64,000 nt of DNA. Origin: JASLBX01 sp035762665. Lineage in GTDB: Bacteria; Actinomycetota; Actinomycetes; Jiangellales; Jiangellaceae. Location: NCBI GenBank assembly GCA_035762665.1, contig DASTNZ010000144.1:62001-126000 (forward strand), given 5' to 3'. This document shows, one piece after another, positions 43,225 through 51,663 of this stretch. The notes under the pieces are model-generated. The model had not been told where the DNA came from, made no database searches, and worked only from the letters and a program-made list of their open reading frames with translations. The stretch's first letter is position 1. Each line of letters starts with the position of its first letter. Position numbers and translations under genes: made by a program.

Positions 43225-43641
43225 GTGACGACTCGGGACGTAGGTCAGCGGGCCGATGCAACCGCCATGTCGACCGGGCAGCTCATCGCCTCGATCAAGG
43301 ACGACCTGAGCACCCTGGTCCGCGACGAGGTCGAGCTGGCAAAGGCGGAACTTCGCGAGAATGCCGCCCGCGCCGGTGCGGGCGGTGCGCTCAGCTTAGC
43401 CGCCGCCTACATCGCCGTACTAGCCAGTATCGCGCTGGTCATCGCGGCCGGTTTCGGGCTAACAGGGCTCGGTCTCCACGCTGGCTGGGCATTTCTCATC
43501 GTCGGCGGCGCACTGCTGTTGGTGGTGGCGCTGCTTCTGCTGGTGGCGCGAGGCCGGTTCGCCGGAATCCGCAGGCCGGAACGCGCGCAACGTGCCGCAG
43601 CCAGGGCCCGCGCTGCCCTTCGGCCAGGCCCCCGGACGTGA
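43225..43641 (+). CDS. Holin-X superfamily membrane protein
   Basis: 138 aa. AGGAGG precedes GTG 43225 by 8 nt. N-terminal amphipathic region (SIKDDLSTLVRDEVELAKAEL), two membrane helices (AAAYIAVLASIALVIAAGFGL and AGWAFLIVGGALLLVVALLLLVA) and a basic tail. This is the actinobacterial Holin-X/phage_holin_3_6 family; despite the name these are chromosomal proteins of unknown role. Equivalent to Rv3669. Coupled to the hydrolase by GTGA overlap. Confidence 0.85.
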   Translation: MTTRDVGQRADATAMSTGQLIASIKDDLSTLVRDEVELAKAELRENAARAGAGGALSLAAAYIAVLASIALVIAAGFGLTGLGLHAGWAFLIVGGALLLVVALLLLVARGRFAGIRRPERAQRAAARARAALRPGPRT

Positions 43642-44564
43642 GCACCAACGGTTCGCTGATTGAGACAGTCGACGTCATCGGGCCCTGGGAGCACCGGCGG
43701 ATCGCTGCCAACGGCGCCCGGTTTCACGTCGCGACGCTCGGCGACGGTCCACTTCTCCTGCTGATCCACGGCTTTCCCGAGTTCTGGTGGGCCTGGCGGC
43801 ACCAGATGGAACCGCTGGCGAAAGCCGGCTGGCGGGTCGCCGCCATGGATTTGCGCGGGTACGGCAGCAGCGACAAGACCCCCCGTGGCTACGATCCGAC
43901 CAACTTCACCGCCGACGTCACCGGTGTCATCCGTTCCCTCGGTGCTCGCGACGCGGTGCTCGTGGGTCATGACTGGGGCGGATACGTGGCGTGGGCGACA
44001 GCGGTGATGCGCCCGGCACAGGTCCGCGCTCTCGCTGTGCTGTCCATGCCGCACCCGCTGGTACTGAACCGGCATCTGTTACGGGGCCGGCACGCTCGCC
44101 ACTTGCTTGGCGTCCAGCTGCCCGTGGCGCCCGAGCGCCAGCTCGTGGCCGGCGCCGGGGCTCACGTCGAGAAGCTCCTGCGCCGGTGGTCCGCGCCGGC
44201 GTCAGAGTTTCCGGACGCCGAAGCCGCCGGCCGGTACCGCGATGCCATGAGCCTGTGGCCGTCGCCGCATTGCGCGCTGGAGTATCAGCGGTGGGTCGTG
44301 CGATCGCGGCTCCGGGTGGACGGACGGCGCTTTGCGCACCGGATGTCCGCGGCGGTTCAGGTACCGGTGCTACAGATTCATGGCGGAGCTGACCGAGTGA
44401 TCCCGGCCGGCCTCGCCGCGCGGTCACGTCGCTACGTCGCCGCGCCCTATCGATGGGTTCGGCTGGACGGAGTCGGACACTTCCCGCACGAAGAAGTGCC
44501 CGACCGCACCACCGCCGAGTTGGTCGACTGGCTCACCCACCCGGCTGACCCCCACCTCCGCTGA
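43638..44564 (+). CDS. Alpha/beta hydrolase, epoxide hydrolase-like
   Basis: 308 aa. HGFPEFWWAWRHQ (oxyanion-hole HGxP), nucleophile elbow GHDWGG with Asp, and catalytic His in GVGHFPHEE. The Asp nucleophile and HGFPEFW fit epoxide hydrolases and related dehalogenases; the position after the holin-like gene matches EphE (Rv3670). Detoxification of lipid or xenobiotic epoxides is likely. GTG start overlaps the preceding stop. Confidence 0.88.
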   Translation: MSTNGSLIETVDVIGPWEHRRIAANGARFHVATLGDGPLLLLIHGFPEFWWAWRHQMEPLAKAGWRVAAMDLRGYGSSDKTPRGYDPTNFTADVTGVIRSLGARDAVLVGHDWGGYVAWATAVMRPAQVRALAVLSMPHPLVLNRHLLRGRHARHLLGVQLPVAPERQLVAGAGAHVEKLLRRWSAPASEFPDAEAAGRYRDAMSLWPSPHCALEYQRWVVRSRLRVDGRRFAHRMSAAVQVPVLQIHGGADRVIPAGLAARSRRYVAAPYRWVRLDGVGHFPHEEVPDRTTAELVDWLTHPADPHLR

Positions 44565-44649
44565 TCATGCAGTCGGGTTCGACACACCGCTTTGTCAGGA
44601 TTGGCGGAAATGGTAATCCGTCGGCGTGTCGAACCTGAATTGCATGATC
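44563..44649. repeat. Long imperfect inverted repeat between convergent genes
   Basis: The left arm (44563-44589, starting GATCATGCA) and right arm (44622-44649) are inverted copies of about 27-28 bp, sharing GATCATGCA and GGTTCGACAC. An inner GGATT/AATCC pair lies in the loop. It separates the convergent hydrolase and marP genes. Much longer than the other terminators here; may be a small mobile palindrome as well as a terminator. Confidence 0.7.
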
Positions 44650-44656
44650 GGCGGGG

Positions 44657-45835
44657 TTAGGTGCACCGGCCGGTCGAGACCGGTGAGCCGGCGGTTTCGG
44701 CCTGTTCAATCGCTTCGCTGATCTCACTGAGCGACAGGGCATAGCCGGTATCGGGATCGGTGAGCGATGCCGCGAAGATCATGCCGTAGACCGCCCCCTC
44801 ATCGGAGATCAGCGGGCCGCCGGAATTGCCCGGTTGAACACTGCCGCGCATTGATATCACTTCTCGGGTGACCGGCACATCACCGTAGATGTCCCGCCCC
44901 ATCAGCGCATGCTCGCCGCGCACCCGGACCGGCTCGACCGACAACGGGCCATTGTTCGGATAACCGACCACTGCCGCGTCGTCGCCAGAGCGGACGCCGT
45001 CGTCCAATTCGAGTACCGGACGGTCTAGGCCAGGCACAGCGAGCACGGCGACGTCGGTCTCGGGGTCGAACAGCACGACCTCGGCGTCCAACGGATCGCC
45101 ATCGGGGATGCCGATGCGGGGCGACATCACGCCGGCTACGACGTGAGCATTGGTCATAACTCGCTCGGCGCCGACGACGAACGCTGTCCCCTCGATGACC
45201 CGGTTGCAGTCCGGCGCGCGGCCGACCACCTTGACCACGCTCTGTGCCGCCTGACGGATCTCGGGATCACGGCCGAGCGCACCGGACGGCGGATCAACTT
45301 CCAGAATCGGCTCGGGCACCCACGGCGCCACTACCTCTGGGAAGCGCCCCGCCGCCACGACCGACTGGAACGCCTGCCGAATGCTGTCCGGCGAGACCGG
45401 CACCACGTCGTCGACGGCGCGCAGGATCCGCGACTCGCGGACAGCGGCGGACGCGTGGGGAATCGCCGAGGTGGAGATGGCCAGCCCGACCGCCCAGGTC
45501 GCTAGCAGCAAGCCGACGACACCCAGCACCGCGCCACCCAGCGCGTCCACGTTTCGCGCAGGGTCCGACGTCACCTGGGCCCGCATCCAAGTGCCGAGCC
45601 AAGCCAGCAAGCCTTGCCCGATCGATGCCACGGCCAGCACCAGGAGCACTGCAAGCACGGCCACCCCTAGGCCGGGGCTGAGCCCGCCGAGTAGCACCGG
45701 GGCCAGCAGCAATCCCCCGACCGCGCCGCCGACGAATCCAACGAACGAGAGTAGGCCGACGAGGAACCCGCGGCTCCACCCCGTGTACGCCACCACGATG
45801 AGCAGCAGGATGATCAGCCAGTCCACCAGATTCAT
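44657..45835 (-). CDS. marP: MarP-type membrane serine protease (CvpA + trypsin domains)
   Basis: 392 aa. Four N-terminal helices form a CvpA-like domain (MNLVDWLIILLLIVVAYTGWSRGF), followed by an extracytoplasmic chymotrypsin-like domain. The triad is His in VMTNAHVVAG, Asp in FDPETDVAVLAV and Ser in QPGNSGGPL. In M. tuberculosis MarP protects the cell in acid and cleaves peptidoglycan hydrolase RipA. Last of the nth-nudix-marP operon; ATG overlaps the nudix stop. Confidence 0.94.
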   Translation of the reverse strand: MNLVDWLIILLLIVVAYTGWSRGFLVGLLSFVGFVGGAVGGLLLAPVLLGGLSPGLGVAVLAVLLVLAVASIGQGLLAWLGTWMRAQVTSDPARNVDALGGAVLGVVGLLLATWAVGLAISTSAIPHASAAVRESRILRAVDDVVPVSPDSIRQAFQSVVAAGRFPEVVAPWVPEPILEVDPPSGALGRDPEIRQAAQSVVKVVGRAPDCNRVIEGTAFVVGAERVMTNAHVVAGVMSPRIGIPDGDPLDAEVVLFDPETDVAVLAVPGLDRPVLELDDGVRSGDDAAVVGYPNNGPLSVEPVRVRGEHALMGRDIYGDVPVTREVISMRGSVQPGNSGGPLISDEGAVYGMIFAASLTDPDTGYALSLSEISEAIEQAETAGSPVSTGRCT

Positions 45836-46476
45836 CGGAGCCGGACCCCTGACGGCATCGGTTCCACCCGGCTACTGTCCCAGGGCTTGGCCAAGCCGGC
45901 AGCATCAAGCAGCGCAGCCAGAATGCCCGCAGTGAAGCCCCACACGATTAGCCCCTTGACCGCGAACGCCGGGCCGATGTAACCGCTGGGGTGCCGGACG
46001 CGCAGCCGGTTGGCCGGATCGACGAGATCGGCGAGCGCGACCCGGTGCACCGACGCGACCTCCTCGGGATCCATGACACCTACGGCTGACGGCTCGCGCC
46101 ACCAGGCGAGTACAGGAGTGACAACGTACCCGCTCGGCGGAAGCCACAGCGGCGCCATCACCTCCAGGACCTCGACGCCAGACGTGTCGAGGCCCGTCTC
46201 CTCCGCCGCTTCGCGGAGGGCTGCGGCGACCGGCCCGTCATCGTCAGGGTCGACTGCCCCGCCGGGAAACGCCGGCTGGCCGGCGTGGCTCCGCAGGGTA
46301 TGAGCCCGCTCAATCAGCAGGACGTCCGGCCCGGTGATCTCGGACTCCCCGAACAGCATCAGCACCGCTGACTCGCGACCGTCGACCCCATCTGGACGGG
46401 TGTGCCGCGACAATGCTCCGGCGCCGGCCTGGCGCGCAGCATCCACCAGTGGCCGCAGCCAGTCAGGTGGAATCAC
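45832..46476 (-). CDS. NUDIX hydrolase, CoA pyrophosphatase type
   Basis: 214 aa. The Nudix box GGAVDPDDDGPVAAALREAAEETGL is complete, and RSHAGQPAFPGG before it resembles the CoA-diphosphatase signature. Probably cleaves CoA or a related nucleotide diphosphate. Matches Rv3672c by position. ATG overlaps the nth stop. Confidence 0.9.
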   Translation of the reverse strand: MIPPDWLRPLVDAARQAGAGALSRHTRPDGVDGRESAVLMLFGESEITGPDVLLIERAHTLRSHAGQPAFPGGAVDPDDDGPVAAALREAAEETGLDTSGVEVLEVMAPLWLPPSGYVVTPVLAWWREPSAVGVMDPEEVASVHRVALADLVDPANRLRVRHPSGYIGPAFAVKGLIVWGFTAGILAALLDAAGLAKPWDSSRVEPMPSGVRLR

Positions 46477-47177
46477 AGGCCCTCCTTGACCAGCTTGGCC
46501 GCGACCATGGGGTCGGTCGGGCCCTCACCGTACGAGGGACACCATCGGGCCAGTGCACAGGCGCCACAGGCCGGACGCTGGGAATGACAGCGGCGCCGCC
46601 CGTGCCAGATCATCCGGTGCGACAGGATCGTCCATTCCTTCTTCGGGATCAGCGCGCCCACCTCAGCCTCGACCTTGTCGGCATCGGTTTGACTCGTCCA
46701 GCCGAACCGCCTGGCCAGGCGCCCAAAGTGAGTGTCGACGGTAATTCCGGGAACCCCGAAGGCGTTTCCGAGCACGACGTTCGCCGTCTTCCGGCCGACG
46801 CCCGGCAGCGTGACCAGGTCCTTCATCCGCCCCGGGACCTCGCCACGGAACCGTTCGTCGATCGCCTTGGCCAAGCCGATGATCGACTTGGTCTTCGCCC
46901 GAAAGAACCCGAGCGACTGGATGATCGCCTCGACGTCCTGCGGATCGGCAGCGGCGAGGTCGGAGGGAGTCGGGTACTTGGCGAACAGAGCCGGGGTTGT
47001 CGCATTGACCCGGACATCCGTGGTCTGTGCTGAAAGTACGGTCGCTACGAGGAGTTCGTATGGCGAGGTGAAGTCCAACTCGCAATGTGCGTCGGGATAC
47101 ATCTCGGCCAGTTCACGGTTCATCCGCCGGGCGCGGCGGACGAGGGCCAGTCGAGATTCGGAGAGGTTCTGCGACAC
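46473..47177 (-). CDS. nth: Endonuclease III (DNA glycosylase/AP lyase)
   Basis: 234 aa. Removes oxidised pyrimidines in base excision repair. The helix-hairpin-helix reads LPGVGRKTANVVL with catalytic Lys, followed by TVDTHFGRLARRF with catalytic Asp. The C terminus holds the [4Fe-4S] motif C-X6-C-X2-C-X5-C (CHSQRPACGACALARWC). First gene of its operon, divergent from crp. Confidence 0.95.
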   Translation of the reverse strand: MSQNLSESRLALVRRARRMNRELAEMYPDAHCELDFTSPYELLVATVLSAQTTDVRVNATTPALFAKYPTPSDLAAADPQDVEAIIQSLGFFRAKTKSIIGLAKAIDERFRGEVPGRMKDLVTLPGVGRKTANVVLGNAFGVPGITVDTHFGRLARRFGWTSQTDADKVEAEVGALIPKKEWTILSHRMIWHGRRRCHSQRPACGACALARWCPSYGEGPTDPMVAAKLVKEGL

Positions 47178-47241
47178 CTGCTAAGCCTACGGTTTGGACG
47201 GTCAGCTGAGTATGCGTCCCACTACCCTGAGCCGGTGGCGA

Positions 47242-47262
47242 TGTGATCTGCGACACTAGGCT
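47242..47262 (+). promoter_or_regulatory. crp upstream region: Crp half-site and -10 box
   Basis: TGTGATCTGCGACACT (47242-47257) has a perfect left Crp half (TGTGA) and a weak right half. It adjoins TAGGCT (47257-47262), the -10 hexamer used by several genes here. Autoregulation of crp is plausible. Confidence 0.4.
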
Positions 47263-47291
47263 GGCATTGGATCCCGCGGAGGAGGCCAAGC

Positions 47292-47966
47292 GTGAACGAC
47301 GTGCTGAGGAGCGCGCTGCTATTTCGCGAGCTCGACGACGAAGCCGCTTCGGCGCTGCGCGCGTCCATGGTCGAGGTCAAGCTGGCGCGCGGTGAGGTGC
47401 TCTTCCACGAGGGGGACGACGGTGACCGGATCTACGTAGTCGCCAGCGGCAAGGTGAAGCTGGGACGCACCGCTCCCGACGGGCGCGAGAACCTGCTCGC
47501 CGTGCTCGGCCCCGGCCAGATGTTCGGTGAGCTGTCGCTGTTCGACCCCGGCCCGCGGTCCGCGACCGCGAGCGCGGTGTCCGAGACGATCCTGCTCGGG
47601 CTCGGCCACGAGGACCTCCTGCCCTGGTTGACAGGGCGTCCCGAGGTGGCGCGGAACCTGCTCTCCCAGCTGGCCCAGCGGCTGCGGAGGTCCAACGACA
47701 CGCTCGCTGATCTCGTGTTCGCCGACGTGCCCGGACGGGTGGCCAAGCAGCTGCTCGACCTGTCCGAGCGATTCGGCGTACCGTCCGCCGAGGGCGTACG
47801 GGTGATGCACGAGCTAACCCAGGAAGAACTCGCCCAACTGGTCGGCGCGTCGCGGGAGACCGTCAACAAGGCGCTGGCCGATTTCGTCAGCCGCAACTGG
47901 ATCAGGCTCGAGTCGCGATCGGTCGTCCTGCTCGACATCGAGCGGTTGCGCCGCAGGGCTCGCTGA
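47292..47966 (+). CDS. crp: Crp/Fnr-family cAMP-responsive regulator
   Basis: 224 aa. The cyclic-nucleotide domain has FGELSLFDPGPRSATASA, with the Arg and Ser that bind cAMP phosphate; the C-terminal winged helix is ELTQEELAQLVGASRETVNKALADF. Close to M. tuberculosis Crp (Rv3676) in length and context next to nth. GGAGGAGG precedes the GTG start. A likely regulon member in this window is the Mrp operon. Confidence 0.94.
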   Translation: MNDVLRSALLFRELDDEAASALRASMVEVKLARGEVLFHEGDDGDRIYVVASGKVKLGRTAPDGRENLLAVLGPGQMFGELSLFDPGPRSATASAVSETILLGLGHEDLLPWLTGRPEVARNLLSQLAQRLRRSNDTLADLVFADVPGRVAKQLLDLSERFGVPSAEGVRVMHELTQEELAQLVGASRETVNKALADFVSRNWIRLESRSVVLLDIERLRRRAR

Positions 47967-47991
47967 CCAGCCCTACCCACTCCCATCGTCC

Positions 47992-48070
47992 GATCACGTT
48001 GGCAGGCAACGCAACGTACCTACATGCATGCGTGCCTGTAGGTACGTCGGTATCTCTCTGGTGGGCGGCC
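47992..48070 (+). repeat. Palindromic intergenic repeat, copy 3
   Basis: Starts GATCACGTTGGCAGGC and ends CTCTGGTGGGCGGCC. The central hairpin has arms ACGTACCTACA (48014-48024) and TGTAGGTACGT (48037-48047) with loop TGCATGCGTGCC. It starts 26 bp after the crp stop and overlaps the 3' end of the frameshifted minus-strand gene, whose last codons it encodes. Confidence 0.85.
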
Positions 48071-48309
48071 CCACGCGATTGGGGACGGAAATAACTACGT
48101 CGCCTGCGCAGGCTGGACAGGTCGTGCCGAACAACCGCCACAGCGTGCCGAACGCGAAACCCTGGTCGGTGCTGCCCGGCATGAGTGCGAGGAACAGCGG
48201 GAACGCAATGGCGATAAGGGCGGCCAACGTCAGGTTCCGGGCCAGCCTGAGCCTTCGGCAGCAGTATCGCCGCCAGCGCGACCTCGAGAAGGCTTGCCCG
48301 CGCCAACAT
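47994..48309 (-). pseudogene. Small membrane protein gene with frameshift, 3' end inside repeat copy 3
   Basis: The first frame gives MLARASLLEVALAAILL. The sequence then makes sense only in the next frame: RRLRLARNLTLAALIAIAF, then a membrane helix, GFAFGTLWRLFGTTCPACAG and VISVPNRVGPPT. One extra C near 48258 explains the shift. The last about 22 codons (TREIPTYLQARMHVGTL...) and TGA are supplied by the palindromic repeat. Follows the P-loop kinase gene by 17 bp in the same direction. Function unknown. Confidence 0.55.
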
Positions 48310-48326
48310 TCCGTGACGGCTGGCGG

Positions 48327-48974
48327 CTACGACGGCGAGGGCCCGCCAGAGCCCTCATCGTCAGCGCAGCGGGCGAGCGCCCAATCGGCAATGGCTTGAG
48401 CGCTCTGCTCCACGGTGGCGTTCGTGGTGTCCAGCAAGGTCATCGGAGGATCAGTTGTCGCGGCGTTTGCGATGATCCACCGGTTGAACCGCACCATATC
48501 GGCCACTCGATCGTCGTCCTGCCAGCCCCGCCACGCGGGTCGCGCGGCCAGCCGTTTCCGTAGCACATCGTCGTCCGCGACAAGTGCCAGGTAGTGAGTC
48601 TGGCCGAGGAGTGTCCGCTCGGGGCGGAACTCCATTTCCGGCGGCGCGACCGTCCCGCACAGCAGCGACGGCCGGCCGCTCTGGTTCAGCATCGCCACCA
48701 TTCGCAGCCATGTCCGCCGGAACGGGCCGTAGTCGTCGGTAGGGTCTTGGAGCGCACCAACCCAGAGGACGTCCTGCTCGAGAACGACGACGCGCGCACT
48801 CAGCAACGGCGCGAGCCGGTGAGCCATACTCGACTTCCCCGCCCCACTCGCCCCGGTGAGGAAGAGCGTAGGTGGCCGCCGAATCGGCTCGCGATGCCTG
48901 CACAGTTCGCAGACAAATTCCTGCCCGTCGACCCGTGGCATGTCTGCCCACTCCCCGCAGGCCACACAGATCAT
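48327..48974 (-). CDS. P-loop nucleotide/nucleoside kinase-like protein with N-terminal zinc ribbon
   Basis: 215 aa. Residues 1-27 hold two Cys pairs (CVACGEW and CELCRH), a zinc-ribbon pattern. A P-loop follows (LTGASGAGKSS), then VLEQDVLW, a Walker B-like Asp, and an Arg-rich lid region (RKRLAARPAWRGW). This resembles small-molecule or nucleoside kinases of unknown substrate. The zinc-ribbon fusion is uncommon. It follows the zinc-ribbon gene by 8 bp. Confidence 0.72.
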   Translation of the reverse strand: MICVACGEWADMPRVDGQEFVCELCRHREPIRRPPTLFLTGASGAGKSSMAHRLAPLLSARVVVLEQDVLWVGALQDPTDDYGPFRRTWLRMVAMLNQSGRPSLLCGTVAPPEMEFRPERTLLGQTHYLALVADDDVLRKRLAARPAWRGWQDDDRVADMVRFNRWIIANAATTDPPMTLLDTTNATVEQSAQAIADWALARCADDEGSGGPSPS

Positions 48975-48982
48975 TGGGTTGG

Positions 48983-49291
48983 TCAGTCGAACAGCTCTTC
49001 GAGGAAGCTGCGCCTCCGCCGCTTGCTGTGGCCGCCGTACCCCGGCGGCGAGTCGCGGTACGCCGGTGGGGAATCGCGGTAACCCTGCTCACGCGGTTGG
49101 CCAGGCCCGTAGCCGGGTTCCGGTTGGTAGGGAGGCACGGGTGGCGCGGCGTAATGGCGCCGTTCGGCATCGGCTATCTGCTCGAGCTCTCCCCGATCAA
49201 GGAAGATTCCTCGGCAATTCTCACATTGCTCGATGTGAATCCCGTAACGGTCGACGGTCTGCATCGTGCTCTGACACTTGGGGCAAATCAC
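48983..49291 (-). CDS. TFIIB-type zinc-ribbon protein
   Basis: 102 aa. CPKCQST and QCENCRGIFLDRGELEQI form the zf-TFIIB fold (CxxC-CxxC and a conserved FLDRGE). The rest is a Pro/Tyr/Gly-rich, probably disordered stretch with RDSPPAY/RDSPPGY repeats, ending in KRRRRSFLEELFD, a likely docking tail. Role unknown; often found near DNA or RNA enzymes in actinobacteria. Confidence 0.8.
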   Translation of the reverse strand: MICPKCQSTMQTVDRYGIHIEQCENCRGIFLDRGELEQIADAERRHYAAPPVPPYQPEPGYGPGQPREQGYRDSPPAYRDSPPGYGGHSKRRRRSFLEELFD

Positions 49292-49333
49292 AACTCGAGG
49301 CTATCGCGAGAGGTCGCGCCGTCGCCGGGTCGC

Positions 49334-50086
49334 CTAGCTCTCGCCGGTCAAGTAGTCCAATTGCGCCCGGACACTCGCCTCCGCCGCGGGCCAGAGCGCG
49401 CGGTCGACGTCGGCGTAGACGATCTCGACCACCTGAAGGGGCGTCGTGGCACCCGCCGCCAGGGCGGCCCGCACCTGATCGAGCCGCTCCGCGCGATGAG
49501 CGATGTACTCCGCCGCTGCCGCACCGGCGTTTGGACGCAGCGGCCCGTGGCCGGGCAGCACGATCACGTCGCCCAGCAAGCTGAGCCGCCGAAGCGAGTC
49601 CAGGTAGGGGCCGAGCTGGCCGTCCGGATACGCCACCACCGCCGTCCCCCGGCCGAGGATGGTGTCACCCGTCAGCACTGCCCGCGTCTGCTCATCCGCC
49701 ACCTCGAAGCAGACGGAGTCCGACGTGTGCCCGGGTGTATGTAGAACGCGGATTTCCAATCCCGGAACGTCCACCAGCGCGCCGTCCTTGCTGAGCGGAT
49801 CGGCCTCGATGCACAGCTTCGGATCACGGGCCAGCGTTGACGCCCGTGTGATCTCGTGGAACCGCCTGGTTGATTCGGCGTGGTCGGGATGCCCGTGGGT
49901 AAGCAGGACGGCGATCACCGGCCCCAAAGCAGCCACGGACTCCAGGTGTTCGTCCAGCAAAGGGCCTGGGTCGACGACGACGTTGCCGGCGCTGGTTGCC
50001 AGGACATAGGTATTGGTGCCCTCTAGTGTCATCGGGCCTGGATTGCCGGCGCGCACGAGAGTGCACCAGGACGGCAGCGTCGTCAT
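49334..50086 (-). CDS. Metallo-beta-lactamase fold hydrolase
   Basis: 250 aa. The metal site reads LLTHGHPDHAE (HxHxDH), with further ligands in HTPGHTSDSV, LTGDTILG and LPGHGP. The overall form matches the LACTB2/glyoxalase II-like group and, by location beside crp and RidA, Rv3677c. ATG 50086 was chosen over 50107 because MTTLPSWC starts the conserved domain. Substrate (thioester or RNA) unknown. Confidence 0.87.
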   Translation of the reverse strand: MTTLPSWCTLVRAGNPGPMTLEGTNTYVLATSAGNVVVDPGPLLDEHLESVAALGPVIAVLLTHGHPDHAESTRRFHEITRASTLARDPKLCIEADPLSKDGALVDVPGLEIRVLHTPGHTSDSVCFEVADEQTRAVLTGDTILGRGTAVVAYPDGQLGPYLDSLRRLSLLGDVIVLPGHGPLRPNAGAAAAEYIAHRAERLDQVRAALAAGATTPLQVVEIVYADVDRALWPAAEASVRAQLDYLTGES

Positions 50087-50118
50087 GGGCACACCATTGC
50101 ATGCCACCGTCGATCTAC

Positions 50119-51663
50119 CTATTGCAGCGGTGCCAGCACGTCCTGAGCTCGGTTCCCGCGCGCTGAGTCGATCTCACCCTCTGAGATCCACTTGTCCAGC
50201 TCGTCGGCCAGCTTGCGGGCCTGCTGCATGCGCTGGCCCGGCGGATCGGTGTCCATTAGCTTGCTCAGTTCCGACGCCAGATTGTCCGCCTTGCTGCCCC
50301 ACGCCGCCGAATCGCTGCTCACTTCGGCGAACAGCTCGCTAAGGCGGGCGAGCTCCGGATCTGACGGCCGGCTCTGTTCTTCGAGGATTCCGATCGCTGC
50401 ATGCCCTAGGTCGGGGTCCAGTTCGCCCTCGGCCGTCCACTTGCCGACTTCTTCGATCAGCTTCCGTGCCTCGCCATCGTCGGGATTAGCCGAGAGCTCG
50501 CGTAGCTTGTCCAGCAGGCTGTCGGTCTTCTCGCCGGTTTGATCCGCTGCCGCCACGGTAGCGATCAGGCCGTCCAGGTCCGCCGGCTCCCGGTCAGCTT
50601 CGTCGCCATCCGGTGGCGGCTCGGTCTCTTGCTCCGACCCAGCCGACCCCGCGTCAGCTTCTGCAGCAGGCTGGTTCGCCGTCCCACCGGGGTCGTCGCC
50701 GCGGGTCAGGAGGAATACCGCGGCGATTCCGAACACGGCCACCGCGAGCAAGCCCACTGCCACTGGTAGCCAACGCCTCCGAACCGGCTGCACCGGCAGC
50801 CGCTGTGTCATGCCGGACAGCGTCGCCATGGGCGGGTCGGCCTCCGCAACGGCAGGCGCGCCCAGCAACGCGGCACGCATCTCGGCTGCCGAACCGAATC
50901 GTTCTGCTGGATCCTTGGCCAGGGCACGTTCCGCAACGGCCGCGATTCCCTGCGGGACGTCCGGCGCCACATCGCCAAGCGGGCGGATCGGCTCACGCTG
51001 GTGCGCCACTGCCACCGCGACCGGAGTATCGGCCACGAAGGGCGGCCGCCCGCTAAGGCACTCGTACAGAACGGCGCCGAGCGAGTAGATGTCGCTCGCC
51101 GGTGTCGCCCGCTGGCCGGAGACTCGCTCTGGCGCCAGGTAGCGGGGCGTCCCGAGCAGCTCGTCACCGGTCGTCAGCTGAGTGGAGGAGTCGGCGACCA
51201 ACGTCGCAACGCCGAAGTCGACTAGCTTCACCCCACCGCCGAACGGCAACAGGATGTTTGACGGTTTGACATCCCGGTGCACCAACCCGCGACTGTGAGC
51301 TGCCTCCAGCCCGGCGAGGATGCCGGCAATGATCGGCACCACTTCGTCGACTGTCAGGCGACCGTGCGTCCAGATCCGGTCCGCAAGGTTTTGCCCGTCG
51401 AGAAGCTCCATCACGATGAACGGGCGACCGGCGTCCTCTCCCACGTCGAATATGGCGACGGTGTTGGGATGTTGAAGTCCGGCTGCCACCCGCCCCTCGT
51501 GGATGAAGCGCTCGCGACTCACTGGGTCGCGGAGCTGAGCCACGTGAATGATCTTCACGGCCACCCGGCGACGCAGAACGTGGTCGTACGCGGCATGCAC
51601 CTCCGCCATGCCGCCTGAGCCCATCAGCTCAGCGAGCTCGTACCGTTCAGTCAGCATTGTCAT
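50119..51663 (-). CDS. Membrane Ser/Thr protein kinase with duplicated extracellular domain
   Basis: 514 aa. Kinase domain at residues 8-268: glycine loop GSGGMAEV, Lys37 in VAVKII, HRDVKPSN (129-136), DFG (149-151) and APER. One membrane helix at 299-320, then a disordered Ala/Asp/Glu stretch. The outer part carries two related units of about 50 residues (379-429 and 458-510), each with a Leu-rich helix followed by KW(T/I)(A/S)EGE(L/I)D. PASTA repeats are absent, so the signal sensed is not that of PknB. ATG overlaps the nudix stop. Confidence 0.9.
   Translation of the reverse strand: MTMLTERYELAELMGSGGMAEVHAAYDHVLRRRVAVKIIHVAQLRDPVSRERFIHEGRVAAGLQHPNTVAIFDVGEDAGRPFIVMELLDGQNLADRIWTHGRLTVDEVVPIIAGILAGLEAAHSRGLVHRDVKPSNILLPFGGGVKLVDFGVATLVADSSTQLTTGDELLGTPRYLAPERVSGQRATPASDIYSLGAVLYECLSGRPPFVADTPVAVAVAHQREPIRPLGDVAPDVPQGIAAVAERALAKDPAERFGSAAEMRAALLGAPAVAEADPPMATLSGMTQRLPVQPVRRRWLPVAVGLLAVAVFGIAAVFLLTRGDDPGGTANQPAAEADAGSAGSEQETEPPPDGDEADREPADLDGLIATVAAADQTGEKTDSLLDKLRELSANPDDGEARKLIEEVGKWTAEGELDPDLGHAAIGILEEQSRPSDPELARLSELFAEVSSDSAAWGSKADNLASELSKLMDTDPPGQRMQQARKLADELDKWISEGEIDSARGNRAQDVLAPLQ

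Noticed and set aside
43225..43641. Holin-family protein as evidence of a prophage
   Set aside because: It is a chromosomal Holin-X family protein in conserved synteny (Rv3669 position); no other phage gene is near.
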